From NCBI GenBank assembly GCA_020634115.1, contig JACKCH010000012.1, forward strand, positions 620,001 through 684,000: DNA of 64,000 nt. The letters are read 5' to 3'. Of the stretch, positions 25,821 through 36,200 are shown in pieces. Positions within the stretch are counted from its first letter, which is position 1, and each line of letters starts with the position of its first letter. The stretch comes from Anaerolineaceae bacterium. GTDB lineage: Bacteria; Chloroflexota; Anaerolineae; Aggregatilineales; Phototrophicaceae. A program made the translations under genes and the position numbers. The notes beneath the pieces are model-generated. The model was not told the origin of the DNA. It saw only the letters and a list, made by a program, of their open reading frames with translations, and ran no database searches.

Positions 25821-26615
25821 ATGGGGCGTTTGACCGCGTATTTCGTCAGCCGGTTTCGTTCCTGGGAGCGTCCCGCGCGGTTTGCCGCCCTGACTGCTGT
25901 GATCTTGTTGGCAATTGCCATCATCCTGTTATTCTTCAGCCCGCAGGATGCCCGTCCACCCCTGCTGATCGGTATCCTCGGTCTGATGGCCGCCATCCAG
26001 GTTATTTTTATGTGGGCAAACCGCAGTATGGTCACGCCCTATACCCAGGCGCAGCGCCATTACCTGACTGGGGATATGGACACGGCACGACGCATCCTTG
26101 AAAACCTGTCTGAAACGAGCAAGGCGGATGCGCAGGCGCTGACCCTACTCGGTAATACCTATCGCCAGCTTGGGCTTCTGGACAAAAGCGAACAAGTCTT
26201 AACAAAAGCCGTACAGATGCGACCTTTTGACTACTTCCCGCGTTACGGTTTTGGGCGTACACTGATGGTATCCGGCAGATATAGGGAAGCCAGTGACGCG
26301 ATTCAACAAGCCCTGGAGTCCGGCGCACCGTCAGTTGTGCGAGTTGAACTGGCCGAGGCTTGTTTTCGATCAGGGGGACAGGAACAAGCCACCGCATTAC
26401 TCAGGGAGTTAGACACGGCGCAATTAGAGCCGCAACGGGGGCTTCTGGTGGCCTATTTGCAGTATCGCCTGGGGCAGCGTGACGCACTGCCGCCGGATTT
26501 AATTGAGGAAGGACTTCCCTATTGGGAAGAGCATGTTATTCGTTTTCATCACACCCCCTACGGTCAGGCGCTGGCCGATGATGTCGTCCATATTCGTTCA
26601 TTCCTGAAGGAGTAG
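25821..26615 (+). CDS. TPR membrane protein, third of three
   Basis: A 264-residue protein with two hydrophobic segments (FAALTAVILLAIAIILLFF; LLIGILGLMAAIQVIFMWA) and about four TPR units (QRHYLTGDMDTARRILENLS; NTYRQLGLLDKSEQVLTKAV; RTLMVSGRYREASDAIQQAL). It shares plan and C-terminal motif with the second protein, so the three arose by tandem duplication (inference). It is followed by two single-pass membrane proteins. Confidence 0.85.
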   Translation: MGRLTAYFVSRFRSWERPARFAALTAVILLAIAIILLFFSPQDARPPLLIGILGLMAAIQVIFMWANRSMVTPYTQAQRHYLTGDMDTARRILENLSETSKADAQALTLLGNTYRQLGLLDKSEQVLTKAVQMRPFDYFPRYGFGRTLMVSGRYREASDAIQQALESGAPSVVRVELAEACFRSGGQEQATALLRELDTAQLEPQRGLLVAYLQYRLGQRDALPPDLIEEGLPYWEEHVIRFHHTPYGQALADDVVHIRSFLKE

Positions 26616-26621
26616 TATCAC

Positions 26622-27119
26622 ATGCTAGGCCGTGATGGAAATATTTCTATTTTTCGAGTCGGCTTAATTGCCGGAGCAATCGGTATTCTGGTTATTGTCG
26701 GTGGGGTCATCTCGTTTTTCCTGGATCGGGCGCAGCATCAGCAACCGCTGATTGTTGATGTATACCCGGGTGCGGAGGAAGTTGGTACAAGCATCCGCTC
26801 GTCCTCGTCAAACAGCATCCTTTACCAGGTGCCGAACGTACCTGCTGAAGAGGTCGAGGCCTTTTATCAACAAAAAATGATTGATTATTATGGCGCGAAC
26901 GCCGACCCAGCCTTTAAAGATTGCAAGCGCACACCATATGACGGAAATTCCCAGGCGTTTCAAGATGGTGTAGCAGGCGCTGTGCCGTACCAATGGAGCT
27001 GCTTGTTCGACGATTCCGGGTTTTTCATTACGCGTTATACACTGATTCTCATCCAACCGGGAATTGGTGAAAACCAGGGAACGACGCTGGTACAGCACCA
27101 GTTCACCTGGCAAAAGTAA
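26622..27119 (+). CDS. Single-pass membrane protein of unknown function
   Basis: A 165-residue protein with one membrane segment (VGLIAGAIGILVIVGGVISFF, about 13-32) and an exported-looking domain of about 130 residues. That domain holds two Cys (DCKRTPY and WSCLFDD) and the motif PNVPAEEVEAFYQQKMIDYY. It has a good ribosome-binding site (AAGGAG). The next protein has a similar plan. Confidence 0.78.
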   Translation: MLGRDGNISIFRVGLIAGAIGILVIVGGVISFFLDRAQHQQPLIVDVYPGAEEVGTSIRSSSSNSILYQVPNVPAEEVEAFYQQKMIDYYGANADPAFKDCKRTPYDGNSQAFQDGVAGAVPYQWSCLFDDSGFFITRYTLILIQPGIGENQGTTLVQHQFTWQK

Positions 27120-27134
27120 TCCGGTATATTCACC

Positions 27135-27608
27135 ATGCAATCTGAAATCCCAGTACGCCGCGCCCGTCCTTTCTGGATGATGATTATCCTCATGATAATC
27201 CTACTGGTACTCCTGATCTTTGTTGGTGGCCCGGCGGTTGGCATTCTCGCTGCTATCGCGTTTCCGCCGGGGCCGCCGCTGCCGCCGGGTGTCACCGAGA
27301 TCAGTCATACCAACCTGGACTACGGGGTAGACGAATGGACTCTGACCTCCAACCAGAATGCCTGTGAAATCCCAACGTTCTACCAGGAACAGGGGGGCGT
27401 GTGTATATTTCCACCGGGTGGTTGCCCCACCACAGAGGATTCAGAAGTCGCCCGGTGTGGTAATGTATACCCTATTTCGATTTTTGCACTCCGCTGGGAA
27501 GTAACCATAACCACCGGCAGCACAGCGGGCAGCCCTGCCCAACTCCAGGTGCAGCGCGAGATGCTGTGGTCGGGGATGCCGCTGGTATCACCCCAACCCG
27601 AATCGTGA
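27135..27608 (+). CDS. Single-pass membrane protein of unknown function
   Basis: A 157-residue protein with a basic n-region (PVRRARPF), a long membrane segment (WMMIILMIILLVLLIFVGG, about 14-40), a proline-rich joint (FPPGPPLPPGV) and a Cys-containing exported-looking domain. It resembles the preceding gene in plan (membrane segment, then FYQ, several Cys and a beta-rich end) and is probably its distant paralogue. It is the last gene of the unit before ileS; 206 bases separate them. Confidence 0.75.
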   Translation: MQSEIPVRRARPFWMMIILMIILLVLLIFVGGPAVGILAAIAFPPGPPLPPGVTEISHTNLDYGVDEWTLTSNQNACEIPTFYQEQGGVCIFPPGGCPTTEDSEVARCGNVYPISIFALRWEVTITTGSTAGSPAQLQVQREMLWSGMPLVSPQPES

Positions 27609-27814
27609 TTTCCCCTACCCTAATCGCCAGTTTTCCGCCATAATTGCCCCGTTCGTTTCCACAACGGTTTTGTTGACAATGCGCATGGAGGTGCTTACGT
27701 GGTGAGGACGCGGAGCGTGTTCACACTGCGGCTGATTGCCCACCGGGTACGAATACCTGCGTGATGTAGGGAACATTTGTATTCGGCAGCAGCGTGCAGA
27801 CGAGAGGAAAACGC

Positions 27815-30800
27815 ATGTTCAAGGCAATCAACGCCAAAGTAGATATTCAAAAACTCGAACGCGACCAGTTGAACTTCTGGCGCGAAAACCACATCTTTCA
27901 ACGCTCCATGCAGGAACGTGAAGGCGGCCCGGTCTATGTGACCTACGAAGGCCCGCCAACGGTCAATGGTCGCCCCGGCGTGCATCATGTGCTGGCGCGT
28001 GCCTTTAAAGACATCTTCCCGCGCTACAAGACCATGCGCGGCTACTATGCCCTGCGCAAGGGCGGCTGGGATACACACGGCCTGCCAGTGGAAATCGCTA
28101 TCGAAAAAGAACTGGGCTTCACCCACAAGCACCAGATCGAAGAGTATGGCATCGCGGCGTTCAACGAAAAGTGCCGCGCCAGTGTGATGCGCAACATCGG
28201 GGACTGGGAACGCTTCACCGAGCGCATGGCCTACTGGACTGATCTGGATAACGCCTATGTTACCTTCACGAATGACTATGTGGAGAGCATCTGGTGGGTA
28301 CTGCGCCAGCTTTGGGAAAAAGACCTGCTCTATAAGGGATTGAAAGTGGTTCCCTACTGCGCCCGCTGCGGCACACCATTGAGCAGCCATGAAGTTTCCC
28401 TGGGTTATCAGGATGTGAAAGACCCTAGCGTCTTTGTGCGCTTCCCGCTGCGCGATCAGCCCGGCGTGTATTTCCTGGTATGGACGACTACCCCCTGGAC
28501 GCTTCCAGCAAATGTGGCGGTTGCGGTGGGCGAGGACATGGATTATGTCCAGGTCGAAGGCCCTGCACAGGACGGCGAAGGGACAGAAAACCTGATTCTG
28601 GCCGCTGAACTGGTGGAAAAAGCACTCATCCACCCCGAAAATTACACGGTGGTAAAACGCTTCAAGGGCAAAGATCTGCTCGGCCAGCACTATAACCCGC
28701 TGTACACCTTCCTGCCGGTGGAGCAGGATTACGCCTATGCTGTGGCGGGCGATTTCGTCAGTACCGAGGATGGGACGGGCATTGTCCATATCGCCCCGGC
28801 ATTCGGTGTGGATGACATGGCAGTCGGCCAGAAGTACAGCCTACCAGTGTTACAGACGGTCTCGGCAGAGGGTACGTTTATTGACGCAGTCACCGACTAT
28901 CGTGGCATGTGGGTGAAAGACGCTGACCCGGAAATCACACGCGACCTGCAAAAGCGGGGGCTGCTGTATAAATCGCAGCTCTACGAACACAATTACCCCT
29001 TCTGCTGGCGCTGCGATACCCCCCTGCTCTATTTCGCCCGTGATTCGTGGTTTATCCGCACAACGGCCTACCGTGACAAGATGATCTCGGAAAACCAGGG
29101 CGTGAACTGGGTGCCGGGTCATATCCGTAACGGGCGCTTCGGCAACTGGCTGGATGAACTCAAGGACTGGGCGCTGGGGCGCGAACGGTACTGGGGGACA
29201 CCCCTACCGATTTGGGTAGACGATCAGAACGGTGACATGCTCTGTGTGGGCAGTGTGGCGGAACTCAGCCAACTCACCGGGCGCAACCTGACCGACCTGG
29301 ATTTACACCGCCCGTATGTAGACGACATCACCTTCCCCAATCCGAACGGGACAGGCGGAACAATGCGCCGTGTACCAGAAGTCATTGATGTGTGGTTCGA
29401 CAGCGGTGCAATGCCCGTAGCGCAGTGGGGCTACCCGCACTATCACCAAGAGATGTTTGAAGAACAGTTCCCGGCGGACTACATCTGCGAGGCGGTTGAC
29501 CAGACACGCGGGTGGTTCTACACCTTGCACTCGATCAGCACGATGGTGTTCGAGCAAACGTCTTTCAAGAATGTGATCTGCCTGGGGCATATCCTGGACG
29601 CGGACGGGCAGAAGATGTCCAAAAGCAAGGGCAACGTGATTGATCCCTGGGACATCCTGAATGTGCAGGGGGCTGACCCCTTCCGCTGGTATATCTATAC
29701 CTCCGGCCCGCCGGGAGAACCACGCCGGTTCTCGGCGGATCTGGTGACAGAAGTCATTAACAAGTTCTGGAGTACGCTCTGGAACACAGCCAGTTTCTTT
29801 GTGACTTACGCCAACATTGACAATTGGAATCCCAATGACCCGCAGCCACCCGTTGAGAAGCGCGACCCGCTCGACCAGTGGGTATTGGCGGAACTGCACG
29901 CACTGGTTAAAGGTGTGACGGAATCGTTTGACACCTATGATGTACCCGGCGCGACCCGCCCGGTGCAGGCCTTTGTCGAAACGCTGAGTAACTGGTATGT
30001 CCGGTTGAGTCGGCGGCGGTTCTGGAAAGGCGAAGATGACGACGAAAAACGCGGCGCGTATGCTACGCTGTATGAATGCCTGGTGACGGTGGCGAAGCTT
30101 ATCGCCCCGACCGCGCCCTTCATCAGTGAGGTGTTGTACCGCACCCTGGTGGCGGACATGGACGAAACCGTGGCAGAAAGCGTTCATCTGGCGCTGTGGC
30201 CGGAGTACAATGAGGCGCTGATTGACCAGACGGCAATCGAGCAGATGCGTGTCGTCCAGCGATTGGTCAGCCTGGGACGTGCCGCCCGCGAGAGCGTGAA
30301 TATCCGCACCCGCCAGCCACTCGCCAGCGCCCACTTCGTCACGCGGGACGCCGCCGAAGGGGAAGCCGTGCGTCAACTGGCCGAACTGGTGAAAGCCGAG
30401 TTGAATGTGAAGTCCGTTTCGCTGCTGGAAGGTGCAGGCGACGTGGTGAGCTACGTACTCAATCCGCTGCCCAATCTGCTGGGCAAGAAGTTTGGCAAGA
30501 ACTTCCCGGTGGTACAGAAAGCCCTGCGCGAAGGTGCGGCGACAGATGTCACCGGCTGGGCGAAAACCCTGCTGGCAGGCGAAAACGTCACGCTGGAACT
30601 CAGTGGCGAGACGTTTGAAGTCACGCCGGAAGAAGTCGAAGTCCAGAAGAAACCGGCGGAAGGATTCGCGGTAGCCGAAGAAAGCAACTATCTGGTGGCG
30701 CTCGACATCCGGCTCACCGACGAACTGGTGAATGAAGGTTTAGCGCGTGAAGTCGTGCGCCGGATTCAGACCATGCGCCGGGATGCGGATTACAACATCG

Positions 30801-30991
30801 AAGACAAGATCGAAACCGTCTATACCGCCAGTGACCGGTTAACGGCAGCGGTGCAGCAGTTCGCGGACTACATCGCCGCTGAAACACTCAGCCAGTCGGT
30901 ACGGGCAGGCCAACCGGACAACGGGTACTTCCACCAGGAGTTTGAGTTTGATGGCGAACAACTCAAGGTGGGAGTCAAACAAGTCGGCTGA
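27815..30991 (+). CDS. ileS: Isoleucyl-tRNA synthetase, type 2 with GVHH motif
   Basis: A 1058-residue class I synthetase that charges tRNA-Ile. ATG 27815 follows AGAGGAAAA and gives MFKAINAKVDIQKLER. It is of the type 2 (eukaryote-like, mupirocin-resistant) lineage: NFWRENHIF, GGWDTHGLPVEIAIEKELGF, the editing-domain VWTTTPWTLPANVAVAVG, CWRCDTPLLY, and KMSKS as DGQKMSKSKGNVIDPWD. The first signature motif, normally HIGH, reads GVHH (27977-27988; PPTVNGRPGVHHVLAR), the altered GxHH form reported to give extreme mupirocin resistance in type 2 enzymes. The 206-base leader was searched for T-box features without success. A terminator follows at 31031. Confidence 0.96.
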   Translation: MFKAINAKVDIQKLERDQLNFWRENHIFQRSMQEREGGPVYVTYEGPPTVNGRPGVHHVLARAFKDIFPRYKTMRGYYALRKGGWDTHGLPVEIAIEKELGFTHKHQIEEYGIAAFNEKCRASVMRNIGDWERFTERMAYWTDLDNAYVTFTNDYVESIWWVLRQLWEKDLLYKGLKVVPYCARCGTPLSSHEVSLGYQDVKDPSVFVRFPLRDQPGVYFLVWTTTPWTLPANVAVAVGEDMDYVQVEGPAQDGEGTENLILAAELVEKALIHPENYTVVKRFKGKDLLGQHYNPLYTFLPVEQDYAYAVAGDFVSTEDGTGIVHIAPAFGVDDMAVGQKYSLPVLQTVSAEGTFIDAVTDYRGMWVKDADPEITRDLQKRGLLYKSQLYEHNYPFCWRCDTPLLYFARDSWFIRTTAYRDKMISENQGVNWVPGHIRNGRFGNWLDELKDWALGRERYWGTPLPIWVDDQNGDMLCVGSVAELSQLTGRNLTDLDLHRPYVDDITFPNPNGTGGTMRRVPEVIDVWFDSGAMPVAQWGYPHYHQEMFEEQFPADYICEAVDQTRGWFYTLHSISTMVFEQTSFKNVICLGHILDADGQKMSKSKGNVIDPWDILNVQGADPFRWYIYTSGPPGEPRRFSADLVTEVINKFWSTLWNTASFFVTYANIDNWNPNDPQPPVEKRDPLDQWVLAELHALVKGVTESFDTYDVPGATRPVQAFVETLSNWYVRLSRRRFWKGEDDDEKRGAYATLYECLVTVAKLIAPTAPFISEVLYRTLVADMDETVAESVHLALWPEYNEALIDQTAIEQMRVVQRLVSLGRAARESVNIRTRQPLASAHFVTRDAAEGEAVRQLAELVKAELNVKSVSLLEGAGDVVSYVLNPLPNLLGKKFGKNFPVVQKALREGAATDVTGWAKTLLAGENVTLELSGETFEVTPEEVEVQKKPAEGFAVAEESNYLVALDIRLTDELVNEGLAREVVRRIQTMRRDADYNIEDKIETVYTASDRLTAAVQQFADYIAAETLSQSVRAGQPDNGYFHQEFEFDGEQLKVGVKQVG

Positions 30992-31030
30992 TTGCTGAAG
31001 CCCATTGCCGCAGATCAGGCAACGTCAATG

Positions 31031-31072
31031 CAGGGTAGATGGAGCGGCAGCCTCCCCTACCCTGTTTCATTT
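31031..31072 (+). terminator. Two-tier intrinsic terminator after ileS
   Basis: CAGGGTAG (31031-31038) pairs with CTACCCTG (31057-31064), with an inner GGAG/CTCC stem. The T-rich stretch TTTCATTT follows. It begins 40 bases after the ileS stop codon. Confidence 0.6.
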
Positions 31073-31143
31073 GGTCATTTCGCTTACAATCATGCCAGAT
31101 TCTGCAACCCGTCAGAATTGAGTGGATTGAGATAATAATCGCC

Positions 31144-32766
31144 ATGAGCGAGAACAAAACGGCGACCCTGCAAATGATCTTGCAGTTGGCACTGCCTCCG
31201 GGGACAGCATTGGTCACAGGTCATCTGGACACAGAGATCACCTGGGCGGTGACGGTTCGCGCCCGCCCGCCGGCTTTCTCCGAAATCTACGGGGGCGAAC
31301 TGGCCCTGGTATCTATCAGACTGCTCCAGGCAGTTGATAATCGCATTACGTTGATAGATGTGATTAAGGGACTTTCGGATGTGGGCGTGCGGGCAATAGC
31401 CTGCCCCGATGAACTCCCTGATGAAGCCATCCACGCGGCCCGCAAGTACGAAATCAGCCTGCTTGTCCTGCCGGAAGACACGAGTCTGACTCGCGTCGAG
31501 CGGGAGGTCAATGCTACCATTGCCAATTACGCCGCCCAGGTCAGCCAGCGTGTCCTGGAGATTCAGCGGCAGCTTACACGATTGGTGATGGAAAACCGCG
31601 ATATCGCCAGCCTGCTGCATGTACTGGCACGCGCGACGACCCGCCTTATGCTGCTGCACGATACAACCGGCACGCTCATCGCCCAGTGCTATCCTGATCT
31701 TGCGCAGCAGCAGGATCACCGCACTTCGCTGGCGTATGGGGCATTTCAGAATTGGCTAGAACGGTTCTCCCCGGAGGATGCAAGCGGGGATATTGCCGCC
31801 AGTCCGCTCGGTTACACAGCTATGTTGCGAGTTGAAAAGCGGCCTGCCGGGTATCTGACCGTATCCGGCAAATCGGCAGGTTTAGATGATTTTACACGCA
31901 TGGTTCTCATTCATGGGGCGGATGCCTGCGCTCTCGAAATGGCGAAAAGCCGCGCTGTGAAAATGGCGGTTGAGCAGGCACGCGGCGACTGGATTCAGAT
32001 GTGGCTGAGTGGGGTGTCTAATGATTACGACCCGATGACCACCCGCGCCCACCAGTCTGGCTTCCCGGTGGAAGAATCGTACTTCGCAGCGGTCTACCAA
32101 GCCACCACCGCATCCGGTTCGGTGTTCACCCTGGAAAATCAGGTTTCGCTGGTGCGTGACCTGCAAACGCGCTCGCATATCAACGGCGCTGTCGGGCATT
32201 ATGTGGATATGATTGTGGCGCTGTACACCTTTGATGGCAGCGCGTTGGAGCGACTGCGCGGCATCATCAATACCACGCGCGAACAACTGATGGCACGTCT
32301 TCCAGGTAGCACTGTCACTGTTGGAATCAGCAGCCCGGCAGCGGGGTTAGCGGGGCTGCGCGACGCCTACCGTGAAGCCCGCGACGCGATCTATATCGCG
32401 CAAGAACTCGGAACAACCGATACCATCACGTTTTACGGTGATTTACAGCTTTTCCGCCTGCTGCTAGCGCTCAAGGAAACCGCCCACCAACCGCTGCGCC
32501 ATTTCCACGACGAAGCACTCGGCAAATTAATAGAATATGACTTGCGGAAGGACGCGATGCTTCTCAAAACGCTGGAGAGTTACTTCCAGGCCAACGGCAA
32601 CCTGGCAAAAGCAGCGTCCGAACTGGCGATTCACAGGAATACACTTATCTACCGCCTGGAACGGATTACTGAGATGACCGGCATTAACCTGGATGATGCG
32701 GATACCCGGCTGATTTTGCACCTCGCGTTGAAGATTCAGCGAGTCCTGGGCATCATGCCGGACTGA
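31144..32766 (+). CDS. PucR-family transcriptional regulator
   Basis: A 540-residue regulator. ATG 31144 gives MSENKTATLQMILQLALPPG, a normal start; the open frame extends upstream into the ileS terminator. Domains in order are a PucR N-terminal ligand-sensing domain (about 10-125, YGGELALVSIRLLQAVDNRI), a middle sensor-like region (about 150-270), a degenerate GGDEF-like region (about 280-420) and the C-terminal PucR helix-turn-helix (LLKTLESYFQANGNLAKAAS, ELAIHRNTLIYRLERITEMT). PucR proteins control purine and nitrogen catabolism. It lies convergent to gltB and shares its plan with the regulator at 38.3 kb. Confidence 0.9.
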   Translation: MSENKTATLQMILQLALPPGTALVTGHLDTEITWAVTVRARPPAFSEIYGGELALVSIRLLQAVDNRITLIDVIKGLSDVGVRAIACPDELPDEAIHAARKYEISLLVLPEDTSLTRVEREVNATIANYAAQVSQRVLEIQRQLTRLVMENRDIASLLHVLARATTRLMLLHDTTGTLIAQCYPDLAQQQDHRTSLAYGAFQNWLERFSPEDASGDIAASPLGYTAMLRVEKRPAGYLTVSGKSAGLDDFTRMVLIHGADACALEMAKSRAVKMAVEQARGDWIQMWLSGVSNDYDPMTTRAHQSGFPVEESYFAAVYQATTASGSVFTLENQVSLVRDLQTRSHINGAVGHYVDMIVALYTFDGSALERLRGIINTTREQLMARLPGSTVTVGISSPAAGLAGLRDAYREARDAIYIAQELGTTDTITFYGDLQLFRLLLALKETAHQPLRHFHDEALGKLIEYDLRKDAMLLKTLESYFQANGNLAKAASELAIHRNTLIYRLERITEMTGINLDDADTRLILHLALKIQRVLGIMPD

Positions 32767-32935
32767 AATGATGTCCGGCAGCGGCTTACCTGACATCTAA
32801 CACTTACTTCACGCACAATTTCCCGGTTCACTGAAGTTAACCAAACGAACAGGGCTTTCGCTTGAGCCTGTTGTTCCCCATATCGTCCCCACCTGCGCCC
32901 CTTAAGCGAGAGTCCCGGCAAGAAGGAGGTACGTG

Positions 32936-33271
32936 ATGAGCATTCACGACGTTCCGACACTTATGTGTGATGGCTGCGGCGCGGTGATTGACATGGATTA
33001 TTACATCCGCATTCATCCAACCGATCAAAAAGTGATCCAGAAAAACCCGGATCGTTCCCCCGAGCGTGATTTCTGCTGTGATGCCTGCGAATGGTGGTGG
33101 CACGCTCAGTTCCCGGCGGAAGGCCCCTGGGGACCAGCCTGGGCGGAACGGGATTGGTGGTGTGAGCAGGTCGGGCCATGCGCTGAACGCGCCCATGTCC
33201 GCACCGCCCACACTGAACTGCCGCTCAAGGAAAATCGCTCATACTTCGACGACCCGGAACCGCTTAAATAA
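32936..33271 (+). CDS. Small cysteine- and tryptophan-rich putative zinc protein
   Basis: A 111-residue soluble protein. ATG 32936 is preferred over GTG 32933 because AAGGAGG ends six bases before it. It has four cysteines in two pairs, MCDGCGAVIDMDYYIRIHP and FCCDACEWWWHAQFP, a likely zinc ribbon of the knuckle type, and unusual aromatic content (EWWWH, RDWWCEQ). It is not a recognised family. It is convergent with gltB and its stop codon lies in the loop of a stem shared by both transcripts. Confidence 0.75.
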   Translation: MSIHDVPTLMCDGCGAVIDMDYYIRIHPTDQKVIQKNPDRSPERDFCCDACEWWWHAQFPAEGPWGPAWAERDWWCEQVGPCAERAHVRTAHTELPLKENRSYFDDPEPLK

Positions 33272-33283
33272 ACGGATTCCGGG
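33253..33283. terminator. Bidirectional stem-loop between convergent genes
   Basis: CCCGGAA (33253-33259) pairs with TTCCGGG (33277-33283), and inner CCG (33260-33262) with CGG (33273-33275). No T-run follows on either strand. It could stop both transcripts or protect their 3' ends. Confidence 0.45.
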
Positions 33284-33298
33284 AAACAGTTACACAAT

Positions 33299-36200
33299 CT
33301 ACTGCGGTGGCGCAATCTTGATGAAATGCGCGTCCGGCCTATCCAGCAGGCGATGCAGACCGTAGGCAGCATCCGCCTGATTGTTGGCTTCCAAGGTGTG
33401 GATGTAAATACGAAGTAAATCCTGCACGTCGCTCACACCGGACTCCCCCAGCGGCATGATTTCCACGAGTCGACTGGGCGCGAGACGCTGTCGGATGGCC
33501 TCTTCGGTCAGTTTCATTTCCGGTTGGATACGCTGGTAGACCACGCCCCCGGACATCCCGGCGCACATCCAGGGGCCGGGGTCACCCAGAATCAGCACCC
33601 GCCCAGAGGTCATGTACTCGCAGGCGTAACCTTTGAGATTCGCCCTGGCCGCCAACCCGCCCAATTCGTCGCGCAGCGGTTCACGCACTTCGCCGCCAAA
33701 AATGACATCGGCACCGCTCAAACGGATGCAGGCGCGGGTATCGGCATCGCCCTGGACAATGAACACGCCACCCTGGGCGCCATAGGCGAAACTCTTGCCC
33801 ACTGAACCATCTACCCACACGCCATCGTGTGTCAGACCTTTCAGCACCGTGACTGCGCCACCCCTGGCACACTTGCCCACACCATCCTGTGCCCCGCCTT
33901 CCACCAGCACATTCAACGGGGAGTCATTAAAAGCCGCCAACCCGTTACCGGGGACTGCTGAGTTGCTGAAAACCAGGTGAATCGCGTCCACACAGTCCGC
34001 ACCGGGGAAATCACGTCGTGCCAGCGCACCGGCCAGATGCGTCCCTAAAGCGCGATCCATCGCCATAACCTGCTCATCATCGTAAGTGAGTTCATACTCA
34101 CCCTGCGCCACACTTTCCGCAATGACTGAAGTCAACTGCTTGCTAAGCGTATTACGCGGACGGGTCAAGCGGCGGCCAACACCGGGTTGTAGCTGCGGTC
34201 TGGCGTTCTTCGCGGCGGGGATAGTCAGTACTGAGAGGTCAATCTTCTCCTGGAAGGCGAATTGTTCCAGCAGGTCAGCCCGACCAACCAGGTCTTGCGT
34301 CCGTTCGACGCCCAGCGCGGCGGTGAGTTCGCGGATTTCTGCGCCGAGGTTCTCAAAGACGGTACAGATAGCCTGTACTGCAGTTTCATAATCACGCGGC
34401 TCGAAGTGTTTAACACCCTTTTCCTCAGCTTCTTCCTTCGTCCGCAGATGTGTGGTGATGCCAACATGGCACGTACCCTCATGACACTTACGACAGATGG
34501 TACATCCTACTGCCACCATCGCCAGCGTCGCAAAGCCAACCCGGTTCGCCCCTAGGCACAGCATTTTAAGGACATCCCGTCCGCTCTTCATGCCGCCATC
34601 GCACCACAGTTCGACCTTATGCCGCAAGCCGCTTGATGATAGGGCATGGTGTGCCAGCCATACGCCGATTTCCGCCGGAAGCCCGACATGCCGCAGCGCA
34701 TGAGCACGCGCCGCCCCGGTTCCACCGTCATAGCCAGTCAGGTTAATAATATCCGCTCCGGCTTTGGCAATCCCTACCGCGATAATCCCCACTCCTGGCA
34801 CAACCGGAATCTTGACCGACACTTTCGCATTGGGATTTGCCGTCTTGAGTTCGTCAATTAACTGCGCCAGGTCTTCAATCGAGTAGAGGTCATGATTATT
34901 ATTCGGGGAAATCAGGTCAACACCGGGTGTGGTGTGACGGGCTTCCGCCACCTGAGGCGTGACCTTGTGGCCGGGCAGTTGTCCGCCTTCACCGGGTTTC
35001 GCGCCCTGCCCAATTTTGATTTCCAACAGGTTACACGAGTTTAGGAAGGCGATATTCACACCAAAACGCCCCGAAGCGATCTGATTGCCCCGGTTATTCG
35101 GGTAGCGCCCCATCACCTCCGGCAGTTCGCCACCTTCACCATTCACACAGATAATATTCAATCGGGAAGCGGCCTCACCATACGCCTTATACGCCAGTTC
35201 GCCCTGTGAACCGAAGGACATCGCGCCAATCACCACCGGGAGCGCGTGCTGGCCTATCGAGATGTCCACAGATGTCGGATCAATTGCCGCTTGCACAGGA
35301 TTCAACGTCAAGATATGGCGCAATGCCACCGGCATTTCCTGTTCCACCTCCGCCAGGGTCGCGGTATAGTCCTGGTAGGATAATGTGCCCTCAGCCAGCG
35401 CTTCGATCTTCTTCCACACTTTGGGGTATAACCGCGCAGGATTACCGAGACGTGCTGACTGCTCACCCCGGAATTCAGCAGCACGGGCAGCAGAATCTGC
35501 TTCCAGATCCGCCCAGGTCAGACCACGCTGCGCTGAGCCAAAATAATTGGCAGTGTTGAAGTAAGCCGCTACACCCTCCGTGAAACCAACAGAGCTGAAA
35601 GCATGTCCGTACCCGCGCAGTTCGTGGCAGCCAATCGTGGAAATGATTTTTTCCAGCCCAGCCCGCATAACACGGAGCATCTTTTCGAGCGTGACAGTCA
35701 GTTCCTCTGTGGGCAGTCCGTTTTTACTCTGTGGCGCGAGTCCCAGGCCGACAGCATACATCGCGTAAGGCAGAATGGCGTTCGCGCCCAGGGCGATACT
35801 CAATGCCAGATCGTGCATGTCACGTAGCCCGCCAGACCGGAGGACGATACCGACCTGGCGTCGCAGATTCATACCATCCGCTCGATATTCACGCAACGCT
35901 TTATCCACCGCTGCCGTCACTAGCAGCGGGTCGAGCCAGCACAACTCGCCGCTGTAAATATCGCTATCATCCAGGATCAGGCAGGACGCACCGTTTAATA
36001 CCGCCTCGATTGCCTGCGACTGAAGGCGCACCAGCGCAGACGGCATATCTTCCCCCGCCAGAACACTTGCAGAGAGAATGACACAGTTTGTACCAAAGTA
36101 ATCCGTCACCCCTTCCAGAGTCCAGATACCACGCTCACGCAGTGACTCCACCACATCATCCGGCACTGTCAGATCAGAATGTCCGCCGATGAGCAGCGGC

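Noticed and set aside
27609..27814. T-box riboswitch in the ileS leader
   Set aside because: The leader has TTGACA at 27673-27678 and several GC-rich stretches, but neither the T-box core (TGGnACCGCG) nor a clear terminator/antiterminator pair is present.
27695..28789. 364-codon open frame on the minus strand
   Set aside because: It is antisense to ileS and its translation matches no family.
29303..30376. 357-codon open frame on the minus strand
   Set aside because: Shadow of ileS; no ribosome-binding site or recognisable motif.
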